A stretch of DNA of 64,000 bases from Sulfobacillus thermotolerans (GCA_002951815.1 CP019454.1:124001-188000), one strand, 5' to 3'. Shown: positions 27,428 through 36,653, counted from the stretch's first letter. Notes: generated by a model from the letters alone, not told the origin. Numbers and translations are program-made.

Positions 27428-27888
27428 TCACGGAGTCAGTGCCCGCCGGACGGCGGCAATCACGCGCGTCATCGCAATGTGCATGGTATGCGGGGACACC
27501 ATGGCAAACACAATCGTCCCCCGAGGATTGATGACAAAGATTGCATGGGTGTCCATGGGGAATGGTGAGGTGCCGTTGCCGGCCAGAATCTTGTCGTGTG
27601 GCAGGGAGCTACCGGAAATGGCATACGTCTTCACTCCTCGCGACTGAAACAGCGCCTGTGCCTGTTGCAACTCGACCAGTTGCTGTAGACAGGCCGATCA
27701 CGTATCGGCCTCGTAGAAAAAGACCACACTAACGTACCCCACAGGCGGAAACCGTACCGGCCCCAATGATGAGAGGGCGCGAAACGCGGGAACCCGGGAG
27801 GCCATCGTCCGATCCCCCACACGGCCACCAGACTGAGTAGGCCCAAAAGAATTCCCACCAGGCTCCGAGACGGTTTCAACGGCGCCAC
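27428..27888 (-). pseudogene. Membrane-anchored redoxin with in-frame TGA and frameshift
   Basis: An AhpC/TSA-redoxin-like protein is recognisable: a TM anchor (LVGILLGLLSLVAVWGIG), then in another frame RVPAFRALSSLGPVRFPPVG, YVSVVFFYEADT, TGA, SACLQQLVELQQAQALF, and a C-terminal redoxin part (THAIFVINPRGTIVF). The TGA (27698-27700) falls where the first Cys of a CxxC motif (xSAC) belongs, and a SECIS-like hairpin follows at 27667-27683. A frameshift near 27810-27830 separates anchor and domain, although an internal ATG at 27805 could start the domain alone. A pseudogene is most likely; a selenocysteine gene is not excluded. Confidence 0.65.
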
Positions 27889-28407
27889 ATCCTCCCCTAC
27901 GATGATTATCCCCGAGGTCGCCTAGCGGACACCCCTCGATCCCATCACGCCTCCCGCCAGTGATAGTCCCCATGCTATCGCCAGACCAGGAGCCATGCGA
28001 TAAGATCGCCGTCTGTTGCCACCCTGACTACGATTATCCTGGTTAATCGTAGTCAGGCAATGTATCACGTCAATAACAATCCTGTAACCGTAGTGTCACA
28101 CCGGACGTTTTGTTCGCCACCCATGCCATGATTTTTGGGGTATCCGGATTTTGGTGTGAAATTACCTTTCTCGACCTTTTGAGAAATCCCCCGATTCGCC
28201 GGAATACCGTGTGGAAATCCTGATGGGATAACATCCATTCCTCGACTGGTCATGTCCTTTGATATGACCTGACCCTGTCATGGGTGTTCCGTATAAGCAG
28301 GCATAACACGCTCCTTGACAACTCTCCTGCATCAGTCTATAGCTGATCTACCCTCGATCGCTTATGTAAGAAAACATGGAGACAGTATTGCACCTGAATC
28401 ATCGACA
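27889..28407. other. 519 bp without a gene, between cargo and tns genes
   Basis: Nothing coding was recognised. A perfect 13-bp dyad lies at 28024-28056. This stretch separates the cargo from the 3' end of tnsE. Confidence 0.55.
28024..28056. other. Perfect 13-bp inverted repeat
   Basis: CTGACTACGATTA and TAATCGTAGTCAG flank a 7-base loop. It is symmetrical, without a T-run, and lies about 350 bp beyond the tnsE stop. It could be a bidirectional transcription block between tns genes and cargo, or a protein-binding site. Confidence 0.6.
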
Positions 28408-29967
28408 TTACACCATGTTGGAACGGGTTCCCCACATGATCCGTGCCCAGTCCGTCAGCAAGGCGGCCCACCGTCGTGGAGGACGAGACAGATGGCGAAG
28501 AAGATGATAGTGGGAGCCCCATTGCCGATCTAAAGCGGAGCCATTCCACCCGCCCTCACGGAACAAAAGAGAGGGCAGCAATGTTTTAATCTCGTCCTGA
28601 TCGAGAATATTGGCCACAATGAGCGTCGAAATGGGATATTTGTCTGGTCGAGCAAATTCGAGAATAGTGGCTTCATCCCCGGATGGTAATACCACACGCA
28701 CCATAGCCACTCGTCGAGGCTTCCCGTCGACCGTCCAAAACCCCTGCTCACCGAGGCTATCAAAAACATGGACGGCAACGTACCCTTGAGCGTCCTGCTT
28801 CATCCATTGGATCGCCGCCCAAAAGTCGTTAAGCCCGTCGTCGCTATCCCTCTGCAACAACTCCCCCTGTGGACTCTCCAAGGCGACGTCAACGGACTGC
28901 CTCTTGGCCCCGGAACCCACATCAGCGCCACTCACCCTGAACTCTGTCCGTTCTTTCGTCAACACACGCCAATTTCGCGTCCTACGACTCTCCACCGCCC
29001 ACCGCCGGACTTGAATCCTATGAGTATCACGGATGGCCCCCATGCCATCAACCAGAATTGACCCAGAACCAGTTGCGGCAACCCGTTTGTCGAGCGCCAG
29101 ATCTTTTCCGGCCGCATCCACACGGTGCCACCGGATTTTGGTCTCATTCCACTCTGGCTCAAGCTTGCTTTGGGGATGGCGCCAAAGTACCTGGTGAACC
29201 GGCAAGGGGTACAACTTGGCCTCAAGAACTTCATAGACCAATAGGGTAGCTGCCAGCATCGGTTGACCCCGAACGACCAAGTTTCGTACATCAGGGGGAG
29301 GACATGCCATGCGGCCCGAGTCTATACGTCGCTGATACGGGTATAAGGCATCCCAACATCGGCGAAGTGACGGATCCAGCAAAAGATGAGCTAACTGCAA
29401 CACCGTGGCTCGCGTGAGCAGCCGAACCGGCATATCCTTACTGAACTCCATGTACAGGATGTCCCCTTTGATGTCGTAATCTCGCACGATGGTATCAAGA
29501 AACGATGGTTGCAGACATCCCAAGGCGAGAAATCGCGTGGGAGCCACCACGGACCGAACGGCTTCGAATTGGGGCACCACGACCGTCCGTGCCCCACGAG
29601 AATACACCCAACAGAACTCGGCCAAATTCATCGCCGTTCGAAGGGGATACCCCGTTCGGGGAATGACCTGGCCTGCTTCCGCGATTTGAACATCCCATTG
29701 ATCCAAGTCGTCTATCGCGATTAGGCTCCCTTGCGATGCATCCCGCACCGGAACTCCGTTGCGATATAAGCGCCCGAGTTCGAGCCAAGGCAAAAAGCCC
29801 CAGGGAACCGACACTTCGTGGAGGCGTTGGGAATCATCCTGAAAGACAACCGTCGTCATCCATTGACCACTCACGGGGTCGCGCTGGGGCGAACGAATCC
29901 AATAAAGGGCGACGACTTGATTGCGGGCAAATGGCCAGGGACTCCAACGAATCCTACGAGTGGGCAT
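28408..29967 (-). CDS. tnsE: TnsE-like target-selection protein
   Basis: 519 aa, close to Tn7 TnsE (538 aa) and in its genomic position, last in the tns block. The C-terminal part resembles the TnsE domain (LFREGGWNGSALDRQWGSHY, then WAALLTDWARIMWG). In Tn7, TnsE binds recessed 3' ends and the sliding clamp and directs insertion into replicating, often lagging-strand or conjugating DNA. The ATG at 29967 overlaps the end of the tnsD-like gene by 14 bp. Identification rests on position, size and C-terminal pattern. Confidence 0.78.
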   Translation of the reverse strand: MPTRRIRWSPWPFARNQVVALYWIRSPQRDPVSGQWMTTVVFQDDSQRLHEVSVPWGFLPWLELGRLYRNGVPVRDASQGSLIAIDDLDQWDVQIAEAGQVIPRTGYPLRTAMNLAEFCWVYSRGARTVVVPQFEAVRSVVAPTRFLALGCLQPSFLDTIVRDYDIKGDILYMEFSKDMPVRLLTRATVLQLAHLLLDPSLRRCWDALYPYQRRIDSGRMACPPPDVRNLVVRGQPMLAATLLVYEVLEAKLYPLPVHQVLWRHPQSKLEPEWNETKIRWHRVDAAGKDLALDKRVAATGSGSILVDGMGAIRDTHRIQVRRWAVESRRTRNWRVLTKERTEFRVSGADVGSGAKRQSVDVALESPQGELLQRDSDDGLNDFWAAIQWMKQDAQGYVAVHVFDSLGEQGFWTVDGKPRRVAMVRVVLPSGDEATILEFARPDKYPISTLIVANILDQDEIKTLLPSLLFREGGWNGSALDRQWGSHYHLLRHLSRPPRRWAALLTDWARIMWGTRSNMV

Positions 29968-31840
29968 AAGTGGTCCCAACCTCGGAGTCACAAAGCCGGG
30001 CGGCTTTATCTCGGATTGCCGGAAGATGTGCTAAGTCCGTTCGGATTCCGGCCGCACACAAGAGCTCCCATGTTTTTAGGGGCTGGCCTGTGTGCCAAAA
30101 GTTCACTGCCGCCATGTCCAGTCGGCGCAGGGCAAACGCAATCCGATCCTCCACCACCGCGGAAATGGCTTGCATGGTTAGGGGAAGTTTATCGCTATGA
30201 CGCTCAAACCAACTGCTATAACCCAACTCCCGGAAAATGGCTTTGGCCGTCACCCGCACAATGGGGTCTTCTTGTTGCTTTAAACGGGTGACAATGGCAG
30301 GAACTTGGGCAGCGCAGTCACGGTCTCTTTGAGCCCAATCCACACGGCTTATCCGTTCAGGCCGCACTGTTGGTGCGGCAGGAGGCTGATAATCCGTGAG
30401 CCATTCCCGATCATGGCGATACAGCCACGCCCAAACCGCCGGCGCCATCTGACGCAGTGCGGTACGTCCCATGGCCGGATACTGTGCTTGCACATCAAGC
30501 CAATGTTGGCGGTAATCTTCGATCGAACCTTGCTGAGGAGTCTTGCCGGGAGAGAGAGGTCGTTGCCATCTTCCCAGCTGCAATCGAGTTGCGTGATATT
30601 TCACTGTCGCGGGATCCACGCCTAAAATCCGCGCCGCCCCGCGAAGGGACACCGTCGCGTCCTCGCTCAGCTTTTTAAGTTTTGCTTCCCAAATAGGGCC
30701 AAATTGGACGACCGTCGCGTCAAGATACGGATCTCCATCGATCGCGCAACGGTAACTAAAGCCACATGAACAGGAGAAAACGCCTACTTTCCCCTCCCTT
30801 GTCTGACGAAGCTGGCTTTGTGCCTCCGATATGAGAGGTTGCCCATAATGGACGGCTACTCGATTAAGACACGGCCAGAGTCGATTCACTTGGAGAGAAG
30901 GCCTTTTAGGTTGCAATAACGTGTCCATCGTCATCCCGAGAAAATGCGTCAACAACAGATGCTTGAAGGGATGTTGGGAACCTTTGGGATGGCGGACCAT
31001 TCGTAAGACCCACGCTTGCTCACCGTCCTCGGTTAGCCCGCAACCCATCGCTCGCAGCCAATCGCGGCCATAAAACTGCTCAAATTGTTGCACAAATTCC
31101 CGTGCCCGAATCCGACCGTTCGTGTTCGCCAGATCCCGGTTCTGCAACTGTTCCATGTAGCGCTGTCTTAACGCATCCAACCCTACCGCCACGCGAGATT
31201 GCGAAAGCAAACCCCAACTTTGGTGGGCGACAAAGGTATTCAGATCGGGTTGGGCATTGGCGCCAGGGTATAACGCAGGTTCCTTATATGCCGTCGCCTC
31301 CAAGATATCAAAGCCCTGACGTCGCCCCGAACTATGAATGGCCACCTGACTCGGGTAGATCGACGTCCCGGAATGATGGGGGCACACGGTCAAACCAGGG
31401 AGTTGGTGCACCCGATGCCAATAGGCCTCTCCATAGGCCGTGCGGTCTGCTTCCACGCATTGTGGACAGTACTGTAACACTTGCGGCGTCTTGACGGTTG
31501 ATGCCATGATGCCGGCACGTCCGGAAATCCCCGATCCCGACCCACGTCTCATGGCAAGGCGGACCTCTTCCAGTTGGCTTGCCGCAAGAAATGGAGAAAA
31601 ATAGGGGAGCAAGGTGTGACGATCGATGATTTCGTCGGATGAGTACCGATGGCCTGCCGGCAAATGGCTTATTAAGGCGTCCACGTGCCCAGGCAAATCC
31701 ACAACCGCCACTACCGTGTTGCTTCCGAACAAGTCTTCCAGTGTCGTTTTTTGATTGCCCCACATCATCCGTTCCTGATATCTGGCACACACGCTATAAA
31801 GCAATTCATCCGGATACGGATCGGGAAAGACTGTAATCAT
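29954..31840 (-). CDS. tnsD: TnsD/TniQ-family target-site selector
   Basis: 628 aa. The N-terminal TniQ domain (FPDPYPDELLYSVCARY) is followed by a zinc finger, CPQCVEADRTAYGEAYWHRV, then HQLPGLTVCPHH, as in TnsD. A long C-terminal region with DNA-binding repeats (SLRGAARILGVDPATVKYHATRL) would read the attachment sequence. In Tn7, TnsD recognises a fixed attTn7 site; the preferred site of this element is unknown. It follows tnsC by 12 bp. Confidence 0.92.
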   Translation of the reverse strand: MITVFPDPYPDELLYSVCARYQERMMWGNQKTTLEDLFGSNTVVAVVDLPGHVDALISHLPAGHRYSSDEIIDRHTLLPYFSPFLAASQLEEVRLAMRRGSGSGISGRAGIMASTVKTPQVLQYCPQCVEADRTAYGEAYWHRVHQLPGLTVCPHHSGTSIYPSQVAIHSSGRRQGFDILEATAYKEPALYPGANAQPDLNTFVAHQSWGLLSQSRVAVGLDALRQRYMEQLQNRDLANTNGRIRAREFVQQFEQFYGRDWLRAMGCGLTEDGEQAWVLRMVRHPKGSQHPFKHLLLTHFLGMTMDTLLQPKRPSLQVNRLWPCLNRVAVHYGQPLISEAQSQLRQTREGKVGVFSCSCGFSYRCAIDGDPYLDATVVQFGPIWEAKLKKLSEDATVSLRGAARILGVDPATVKYHATRLQLGRWQRPLSPGKTPQQGSIEDYRQHWLDVQAQYPAMGRTALRQMAPAVWAWLYRHDREWLTDYQPPAAPTVRPERISRVDWAQRDRDCAAQVPAIVTRLKQQEDPIVRVTAKAIFRELGYSSWFERHSDKLPLTMQAISAVVEDRIAFALRRLDMAAVNFWHTGQPLKTWELLCAAGIRTDLAHLPAIRDKAARLCDSEVGTTYAHS

Positions 31841-31852
31841 GCCATCCTCCGC

Positions 31853-33529
31853 TTAACTAACAAACGCCTCCATTGATTGGATCCATCCTGCATTTTTCAA
31901 CGCGCCGTAGGCCGACCTCCCCGCTTTGAGACCTGTTTGCACGACCGATTTTAGGACCAAACTCTCAGGAGCACCCTCTTGCTTCTGAGAGGGACGTTTT
32001 TTCACCGCTTCCGGCGTCTGCGCGCTCGGTGAATCCTCGGAGCCTGGCGTTGATTGCATGAGAGCTCGTGCCTTCTCCAACGCATGGTGCCTGTCATCAA
32101 GGAGAGAAGTGGCTTCATCCGACTGGATGAATTCTACCGCCTGTCGGGCCACTATCTTAGGTACTCCTGCCTCGATCAACCACCCGACTAAGGCGGACTC
32201 GCCCGTAACCGATGAACTCTGGTCAGCCGGTTTTCTCAGGGAATCAAGCCGTCCCATGGTCGTCACGGACCGCTCGGCCTCTGCAAGATACCGTTCGACA
32301 TCCAACGGCACCACATCGTCGACGCCTTGCAACAAGCGGATATTGCCCGTTCGAAGCGCTTCTAAAATGGGGGACGCTAGCCGCAAGCTGTCTTTGGCCA
32401 CCGATCGAATCAGAGCTGGGGTGATGGTGTCATCATTTCGGGTAATCGCCCGTGCTTGCGCCAGCATGTACAACTTCACCGCAAAATCGGTGATTCCCTG
32501 GCTGGCATCATACAATGCATCTCGCAAGGCTGGCGTCAAGGGAACGAGCCGTCGCGTATATTGAAATCGCCAGAGGGATTCGACGAAGAATTGCCACACC
32601 TCATCATTGGCCATGCGATCCCAGATAAAGTCGCCCTGACCGGTCCCTCGACGCGTTTGCCGAAATTCGCCACTTAAGAGCGCTTGGGCCTTGTAGGTGC
32701 CCACCAGAACTACGGGAAGGCCGATGGTGTTGACCAGTTGGACAAAGAAATTCAACATCTTGCGGGAACCACCACTTTTGGCCTCGCTGAGATGCTGGAT
32801 CTCATCAATCACCAGCACGCCCAGACCGTGCAAGGCCGCCACTCGGGCCATGCGCGGCAATAATTCATCCACCGTGTGCCGACCCGAGGCATAGCGCTCA
32901 TAATAGCGGGAGCCCAACAAATCATCGATTGCCTGAAAGAAATTTAAGCAGAGTCCCTTAATGGAGCCGTCAAAGGGGCAGTCCAACTTCAGCCAGACCA
33001 CCTGCATCACGGTCAGCGGCCGCCCCGCATATTCGTGGTGGCCAATGATTTGAGGGTAGAGCGACAGAACGCGCTCGACCGACGTGGTTTTCCCCACTCC
33101 GCTCATGCCCAAGATGGTAAATCCCGTAGCGGTCGACCGCGTTGCTGACGAGAGACTGCCCGCGTTTCCGATACGGTCGGCGTTTTCATGCAAATGGGCC
33201 ACAAATCGGGGATCGCGGGGATTGCGCGCCAAATAGCCAATGCGAATCATCCGCGAAAAGCGTTGTTCCAGTTCCAAATGCACCGGCAAGGGTTCAAAAA
33301 ATTGCAAAGTGTTTTGAATGAGATGAAGCCGATAGTGGGCTGGCATGTCCCGATCCTGCAAAGAATAGAGCGGGGCATAGGTTAATTGTTGACCCACCTC
33401 TTCCTCCGACCAGATGGGGGGCAAGGCCTCAATGAAAGGATTTCCTTGGTACGTCGCAATCGGCGGGGTCTGATAGTCCGCGTCGATGCGACGCCCTTGG
33501 CCCACTAAAATCCTCAGCTCGTCGCTCAT
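31853..33529 (-). CDS. tnsC: TnsC-like AAA+ regulator of transposition
   Basis: 558 aa, matching Tn7 TnsC (555 aa). Walker A is GMSGVGKTTSVERVL and Walker B is GVLVIDEIQHL, with VLVGTYKAQALL as a sensor region. TnsC links the target selectors (TnsD or TnsE) to the TnsAB transposase and provides target immunity. The ATG overlaps the tnsB stop. The C-terminal tail is Lys-rich and contains the probable TnsA-interacting region by analogy. Confidence 0.95.
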   Translation of the reverse strand: MSDELRILVGQGRRIDADYQTPPIATYQGNPFIEALPPIWSEEEVGQQLTYAPLYSLQDRDMPAHYRLHLIQNTLQFFEPLPVHLELEQRFSRMIRIGYLARNPRDPRFVAHLHENADRIGNAGSLSSATRSTATGFTILGMSGVGKTTSVERVLSLYPQIIGHHEYAGRPLTVMQVVWLKLDCPFDGSIKGLCLNFFQAIDDLLGSRYYERYASGRHTVDELLPRMARVAALHGLGVLVIDEIQHLSEAKSGGSRKMLNFFVQLVNTIGLPVVLVGTYKAQALLSGEFRQTRRGTGQGDFIWDRMANDEVWQFFVESLWRFQYTRRLVPLTPALRDALYDASQGITDFAVKLYMLAQARAITRNDDTITPALIRSVAKDSLRLASPILEALRTGNIRLLQGVDDVVPLDVERYLAEAERSVTTMGRLDSLRKPADQSSSVTGESALVGWLIEAGVPKIVARQAVEFIQSDEATSLLDDRHHALEKARALMQSTPGSEDSPSAQTPEAVKKRPSQKQEGAPESLVLKSVVQTGLKAGRSAYGALKNAGWIQSMEAFVS

Positions 33530-35688
33530 TTTGGCTCCTCCCCATGCTTTTTTAGCCTCCGAAGCAGGGTAATCCGATCCGGCGGGGGCACATAGACCTC
33601 CTCATCCGATAGTTGGGCGGAGCTAGGACTCTTGGCTTCCTCTTGGCCGAGACGCCATCCTTGGGTGCTGCGGTCTTCATCGCGCTCAATCTGACGATTG
33701 GCACGAATGGACTTCACCCGAGCGCGTTTACTGCTGCCATCCCGTGTGTTTTCAGCGTCGGCCTGGGCTTGTTGGACCACTTTGGCCATTTCAGCATGCA
33801 ATTCGGCTTGTGCTTGGCGTTCTCGAGTCTCGCGATGGACTGTGCGTTCTGCCTGCGCTTGCTTCCATGCCTCGTAATCCCACCACGTATACCCGCGAAA
33901 CTGTTGATTGCGATCCAATAAGGTGCCCGGTTCAATGCCCGTTCCATTGTCATCGCGCAAGTAGATGACGTCCATTACCCGGGGATCGAATGCAATAGCT
34001 ACACGAAATGTCCCGCGAGCTCGAGCCCGCTCATACCACTGTTCGCGAATGGCGCGCTCCGTAGTATAGAGAACTCCCCGAAACTGGATACCCCGCGGCG
34101 TTACCGAAGCTTCCGCTCCCGGTAGTAAGTTTAACCGCAGGACATCATGAGGCACCGACCGTAGATGGCCGGAACGATGGGTAATCCCCCACTGCCATAG
34201 ATCCCACGGATACGGCTCCACGTGGTCCGCCATCATGTCCTCGGTCATGGGATAGGAATCCAATCGTTGATACAGGTTATGATCGCGTACCGAAAAGACC
34301 AAGAGATGGGTAAATTCGTCCAATGTTAGCACCGCATCGAGGCGATAATCCGGTTCGCCCCGTTCCCGGTCCTTCACCACTGCTCCAGGCAACTGACCAA
34401 CGAGGTTGAGATTCATCAACCGAAAGTTCTGCTCGATAATCGCTTTCAAGTCCCCACGGTAGGGCGGCGTGTTAGCCACGCGAATCGCCAACGCATTGAC
34501 CAACTGGTCGGCATTATAGCCCTCTAGTTCGCCCCGGTCGGCCAAAATGGCATCCGGTAGGTGTTGCGCCGACCACCACGAAACATCCTCAATGCCAAAT
34601 CGGCCGCAAAATCCCGATTTATCACTCGCCGCGTTTTCCAATGCCAACATCGCGCCCAACCAACTCGGTCCTTCCAGGCTGACGGACAAGCCGACAATCA
34701 TGCGACTAAAAACGTCTTCTACCATATACACCACGGGTCGACCGATCACGCGGTTACGGTCCCATCGGCTGACTAAATAAACGTCAGCAATTGTGGCATC
34801 GATCTGATACAGAGAGCCGGGACCTTGGGCCATCTTGGTAGAATCCCCCGTGATAGGCCGTCGGCTTAACGCGTATCGCCGTTCACCCAGACGCCGCTTT
34901 TGAGAATCTTCCCATTCCCGTTCCTTTTCGTACCAATAACGGAATTGGCCGAAGCTCGGAAGGTCACTAACCGGCGGGAGGATAGGCACCAAAATATCGC
35001 CCCGTTTGTCATACCCCTGATGGAATAGATGTTCCAACATGAGCTGATACGCCTCTTTCAGTGTGTGGGCCTTCCGTGTTTCATAAAACAGGCGGATCCC
35101 GCGGCGAAATTTTTCCCGGATTCCCTCATCCACATTGATTCCGAATTCGTCTGCGACCGTATTTGTCCGTCGGGGCGGTCGGCCGCGCTTGCGTTCGCTT
35201 ACCCCCTTGGTCTTACCTCGGCCGCCACGACGTTCATATTCGGGCAACAAGGCATTTTTCGTTTGACCACCACGCCAATAACGCCGAAGATATCCATAAA
35301 TCGTTGTCTTCGTGACCCCAGCACGCGCCGAAATGTCGGCAATCAACGGTCCTCGCGTCTCCGGGCGATAAATGGCCTCGTCCGCCATTTCCACCAACGG
35401 CTGAATAATCTGCCACGCTTGATCCCGTTGAACACGTTGGGATTCCGTTACCAGGTCATCCGGACGCATTCCCTTTAAAAACGGGTCTTCCGCCAAAACC
35501 CGAGCTATGCCTTGACTGACCGCACTCTCCAAGTCTTTGAGGCGACGCCAGACAGGCAGCGCTTTGGGATCCCGGACATTGAAAAGGTATACATCGGTAT
35601 AAGAAAGATCCATCCACAGTAGCCGCTCCGTCAGGGGATCGCCGTTTTCCCCAAGCCATTCAATGAGCTGGTTGACTGCCCAATTCAT
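33526..35688 (-). CDS. tnsB: TnsB transposase
   Basis: 720 aa (Tn7 TnsB has 702). Catalytic residues are Asp297 (YQIDATIADVYLV), Asp384 (AILADRGELEG) and Glu419 (KAIIEQNFRLMN); the spacings of 87 and 35 nearly equal those of Tn7 TnsB (88, 35). N-terminal helix-turn-helix segments (ADISARAGVTKTTIYGYLRR) should bind the end repeats. It cuts 3' ends and joins them to target DNA. It overlaps both tnsA and tnsC by ATGA-type junctions. Confidence 0.97.
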   Translation of the reverse strand: MNWAVNQLIEWLGENGDPLTERLLWMDLSYTDVYLFNVRDPKALPVWRRLKDLESAVSQGIARVLAEDPFLKGMRPDDLVTESQRVQRDQAWQIIQPLVEMADEAIYRPETRGPLIADISARAGVTKTTIYGYLRRYWRGGQTKNALLPEYERRGGRGKTKGVSERKRGRPPRRTNTVADEFGINVDEGIREKFRRGIRLFYETRKAHTLKEAYQLMLEHLFHQGYDKRGDILVPILPPVSDLPSFGQFRYWYEKEREWEDSQKRRLGERRYALSRRPITGDSTKMAQGPGSLYQIDATIADVYLVSRWDRNRVIGRPVVYMVEDVFSRMIVGLSVSLEGPSWLGAMLALENAASDKSGFCGRFGIEDVSWWSAQHLPDAILADRGELEGYNADQLVNALAIRVANTPPYRGDLKAIIEQNFRLMNLNLVGQLPGAVVKDRERGEPDYRLDAVLTLDEFTHLLVFSVRDHNLYQRLDSYPMTEDMMADHVEPYPWDLWQWGITHRSGHLRSVPHDVLRLNLLPGAEASVTPRGIQFRGVLYTTERAIREQWYERARARGTFRVAIAFDPRVMDVIYLRDDNGTGIEPGTLLDRNQQFRGYTWWDYEAWKQAQAERTVHRETRERQAQAELHAEMAKVVQQAQADAENTRDGSSKRARVKSIRANRQIERDEDRSTQGWRLGQEEAKSPSSAQLSDEEVYVPPPDRITLLRRLKKHGEEPK

Positions 35689-36518
35689 GAGACACCCACC
35701 TCCGAGGAGAGCTCGCCCGGACGTTGCAAGACAAGCGGTTGGCTCAAATTAAACGGTGCCATCCAATTTGTTCGCCACGCACGCGTCGCCAACAAATGGC
35801 GGGCAACGGACAAACTCGTTCCCGGATCCAATCCCAGCCGATCATCGACAGCCCGTACAACATCCGATAACGGTTGAACCTTCAGCAAGGCCTGTTCCAA
35901 AACCACGCGGATACGTTGGATATCGGACGACGCCAGCGGTGAGAGAACATCGGAAAATCGATACGGCTGGAGCCACTCCAAATTATCAGCCAAGCTCCTG
36001 GGAATATCCTGTTCCGTGACAATATGCCACGGCACCTGGCGCTTTGCCCAATATTGGCGTTCCAATTCGAGTTTTTCTAACACTCGTGGGCGAGAGAGTT
36101 GATTGGATGGCTTGATACTGAGGACTTGTTCTCCTGTTCCCTCTCCCTGTTTGACGGTAATGAGAAAGTCGGATGTGAGCACTGTAGGAATTTGGGTTTT
36201 GGGATCGCGAGGATGTTTAATCCCCAGAGATTCCGCTAAAGCTAGGGTTTCATCGAGCGGCAAAAGCGGAAACTGTTCGCGAATATCCGTAATCCGCTCC
36301 GACCAATCCAGAATCAAAAAACACCGATGTTCAAGTTGACTTAACAGATGATGGACGCGGCCAGTCTTTACACCCTTCACCCGGCTAGCTAATCCTTGGG
36401 ACGGGACATCTTGCACCAAAAGCCACGGCTTATAATCCACCCCACGTCCGGTGCCCCGTCCTTCTTTGGTTCGCCGTTCAATGGTGTTAGGAGTGCTTTC
36501 TCGTTTACGTTTGGCCAA
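35685..36518 (-). CDS. tnsA: TnsA endonuclease
   Basis: 277 aa from a TTG at 36518, chosen because AAGGAGGGCGACA precedes it; a longer in-frame start at 36593 would run into the end hairpin. The restriction-enzyme-like core shows Glu63 (LLSQLEHRCFLILD), Asp117 (LTSDFLI) and Lys136 (VLSIKPSNQL), matching E63/D114/K132 of Tn7 TnsA. It cuts the 5' ends, making transposition cut-and-paste. It is the first gene of the tns operon and sits next to the right end, as in Tn7. Confidence 0.96.
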   Translation of the reverse strand: MAKRKRESTPNTIERRTKEGRGTGRGVDYKPWLLVQDVPSQGLASRVKGVKTGRVHHLLSQLEHRCFLILDWSERITDIREQFPLLPLDETLALAESLGIKHPRDPKTQIPTVLTSDFLITVKQGEGTGEQVLSIKPSNQLSRPRVLEKLELERQYWAKRQVPWHIVTEQDIPRSLADNLEWLQPYRFSDVLSPLASSDIQRIRVVLEQALLKVQPLSDVVRAVDDRLGLDPGTSLSVARHLLATRAWRTNWMAPFNLSQPLVLQRPGELSSEVGVS

Positions 36519-36550
36519 TGTCGCCCTCCTTATAATTAAAAAACAAAGAG

Positions 36551-36590
36551 GTACAGTTAGAACAAGCGTTTTCCCTTGTTCCAACTGTAC
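36551..36590. promoter_or_regulatory. Palindromic operator-like hairpin upstream of tnsA
   Basis: GTACAGTTAGAACAAG and CTTGTTCCAACTGTAC form 16-bp arms with one mismatch around an 8-base loop. It lies between the tnsA start and the right-end repeats. It could be an operator for tns expression, a barrier to read-through from outside, or a replication/recombination structure. Confidence 0.65.
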
Positions 36591-36607
36591 CATGTTCTTC
36601 CAACACA

Positions 36608-36653
36608 GTCTAGGTAATTTTTATCGAGTCTAGCTAATTTTTTACTCTCAACA
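36608..36653. repeat. Right transposon end with two binding-like repeats
   Basis: Reading inward from 36653: TGTTG, then GTAAAAAATTAGCTAGAC (36645-36628) and GATAAAAATTACCTAGAC (36625-36608), tightly packed. The compact spacing contrasts with the three spread sites at the left end, the same asymmetry as in Tn7. Confidence 0.88.

Larger units (their letters stand above)
5117..36653. mobile_element. Complete Tn7-like transposon with copper/redox cargo (31,537 bp)
   Basis: Both ends start TGTTG in inverted orientation and carry related repeats (AAAAAATTATCTAAC at left; AAAAAATTAGCTAGAC reading inward at right). The element is flanked by CAAAA duplications. The tnsABCDE genes form one leftward block next to the right end, the arrangement of Tn7 itself. 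About 23 kb of cargo fills the left side: copper export and sensing, a blue copper protein, SHOCT proteins, methyltransferases, and nested insertions. No Cas genes or CRISPR array are present. The element is inserted inside a PLD-ATPase gene. Confidence 0.95.

Noticed and set aside
28408-36653. CRISPR-associated (CAST-type) Tn7 element
   Set aside because: No Cas gene, no repeat-spacer array and no guide-like RNA next to the tns genes; a full TnsE and long TnsD point to classical Tn7 targeting.
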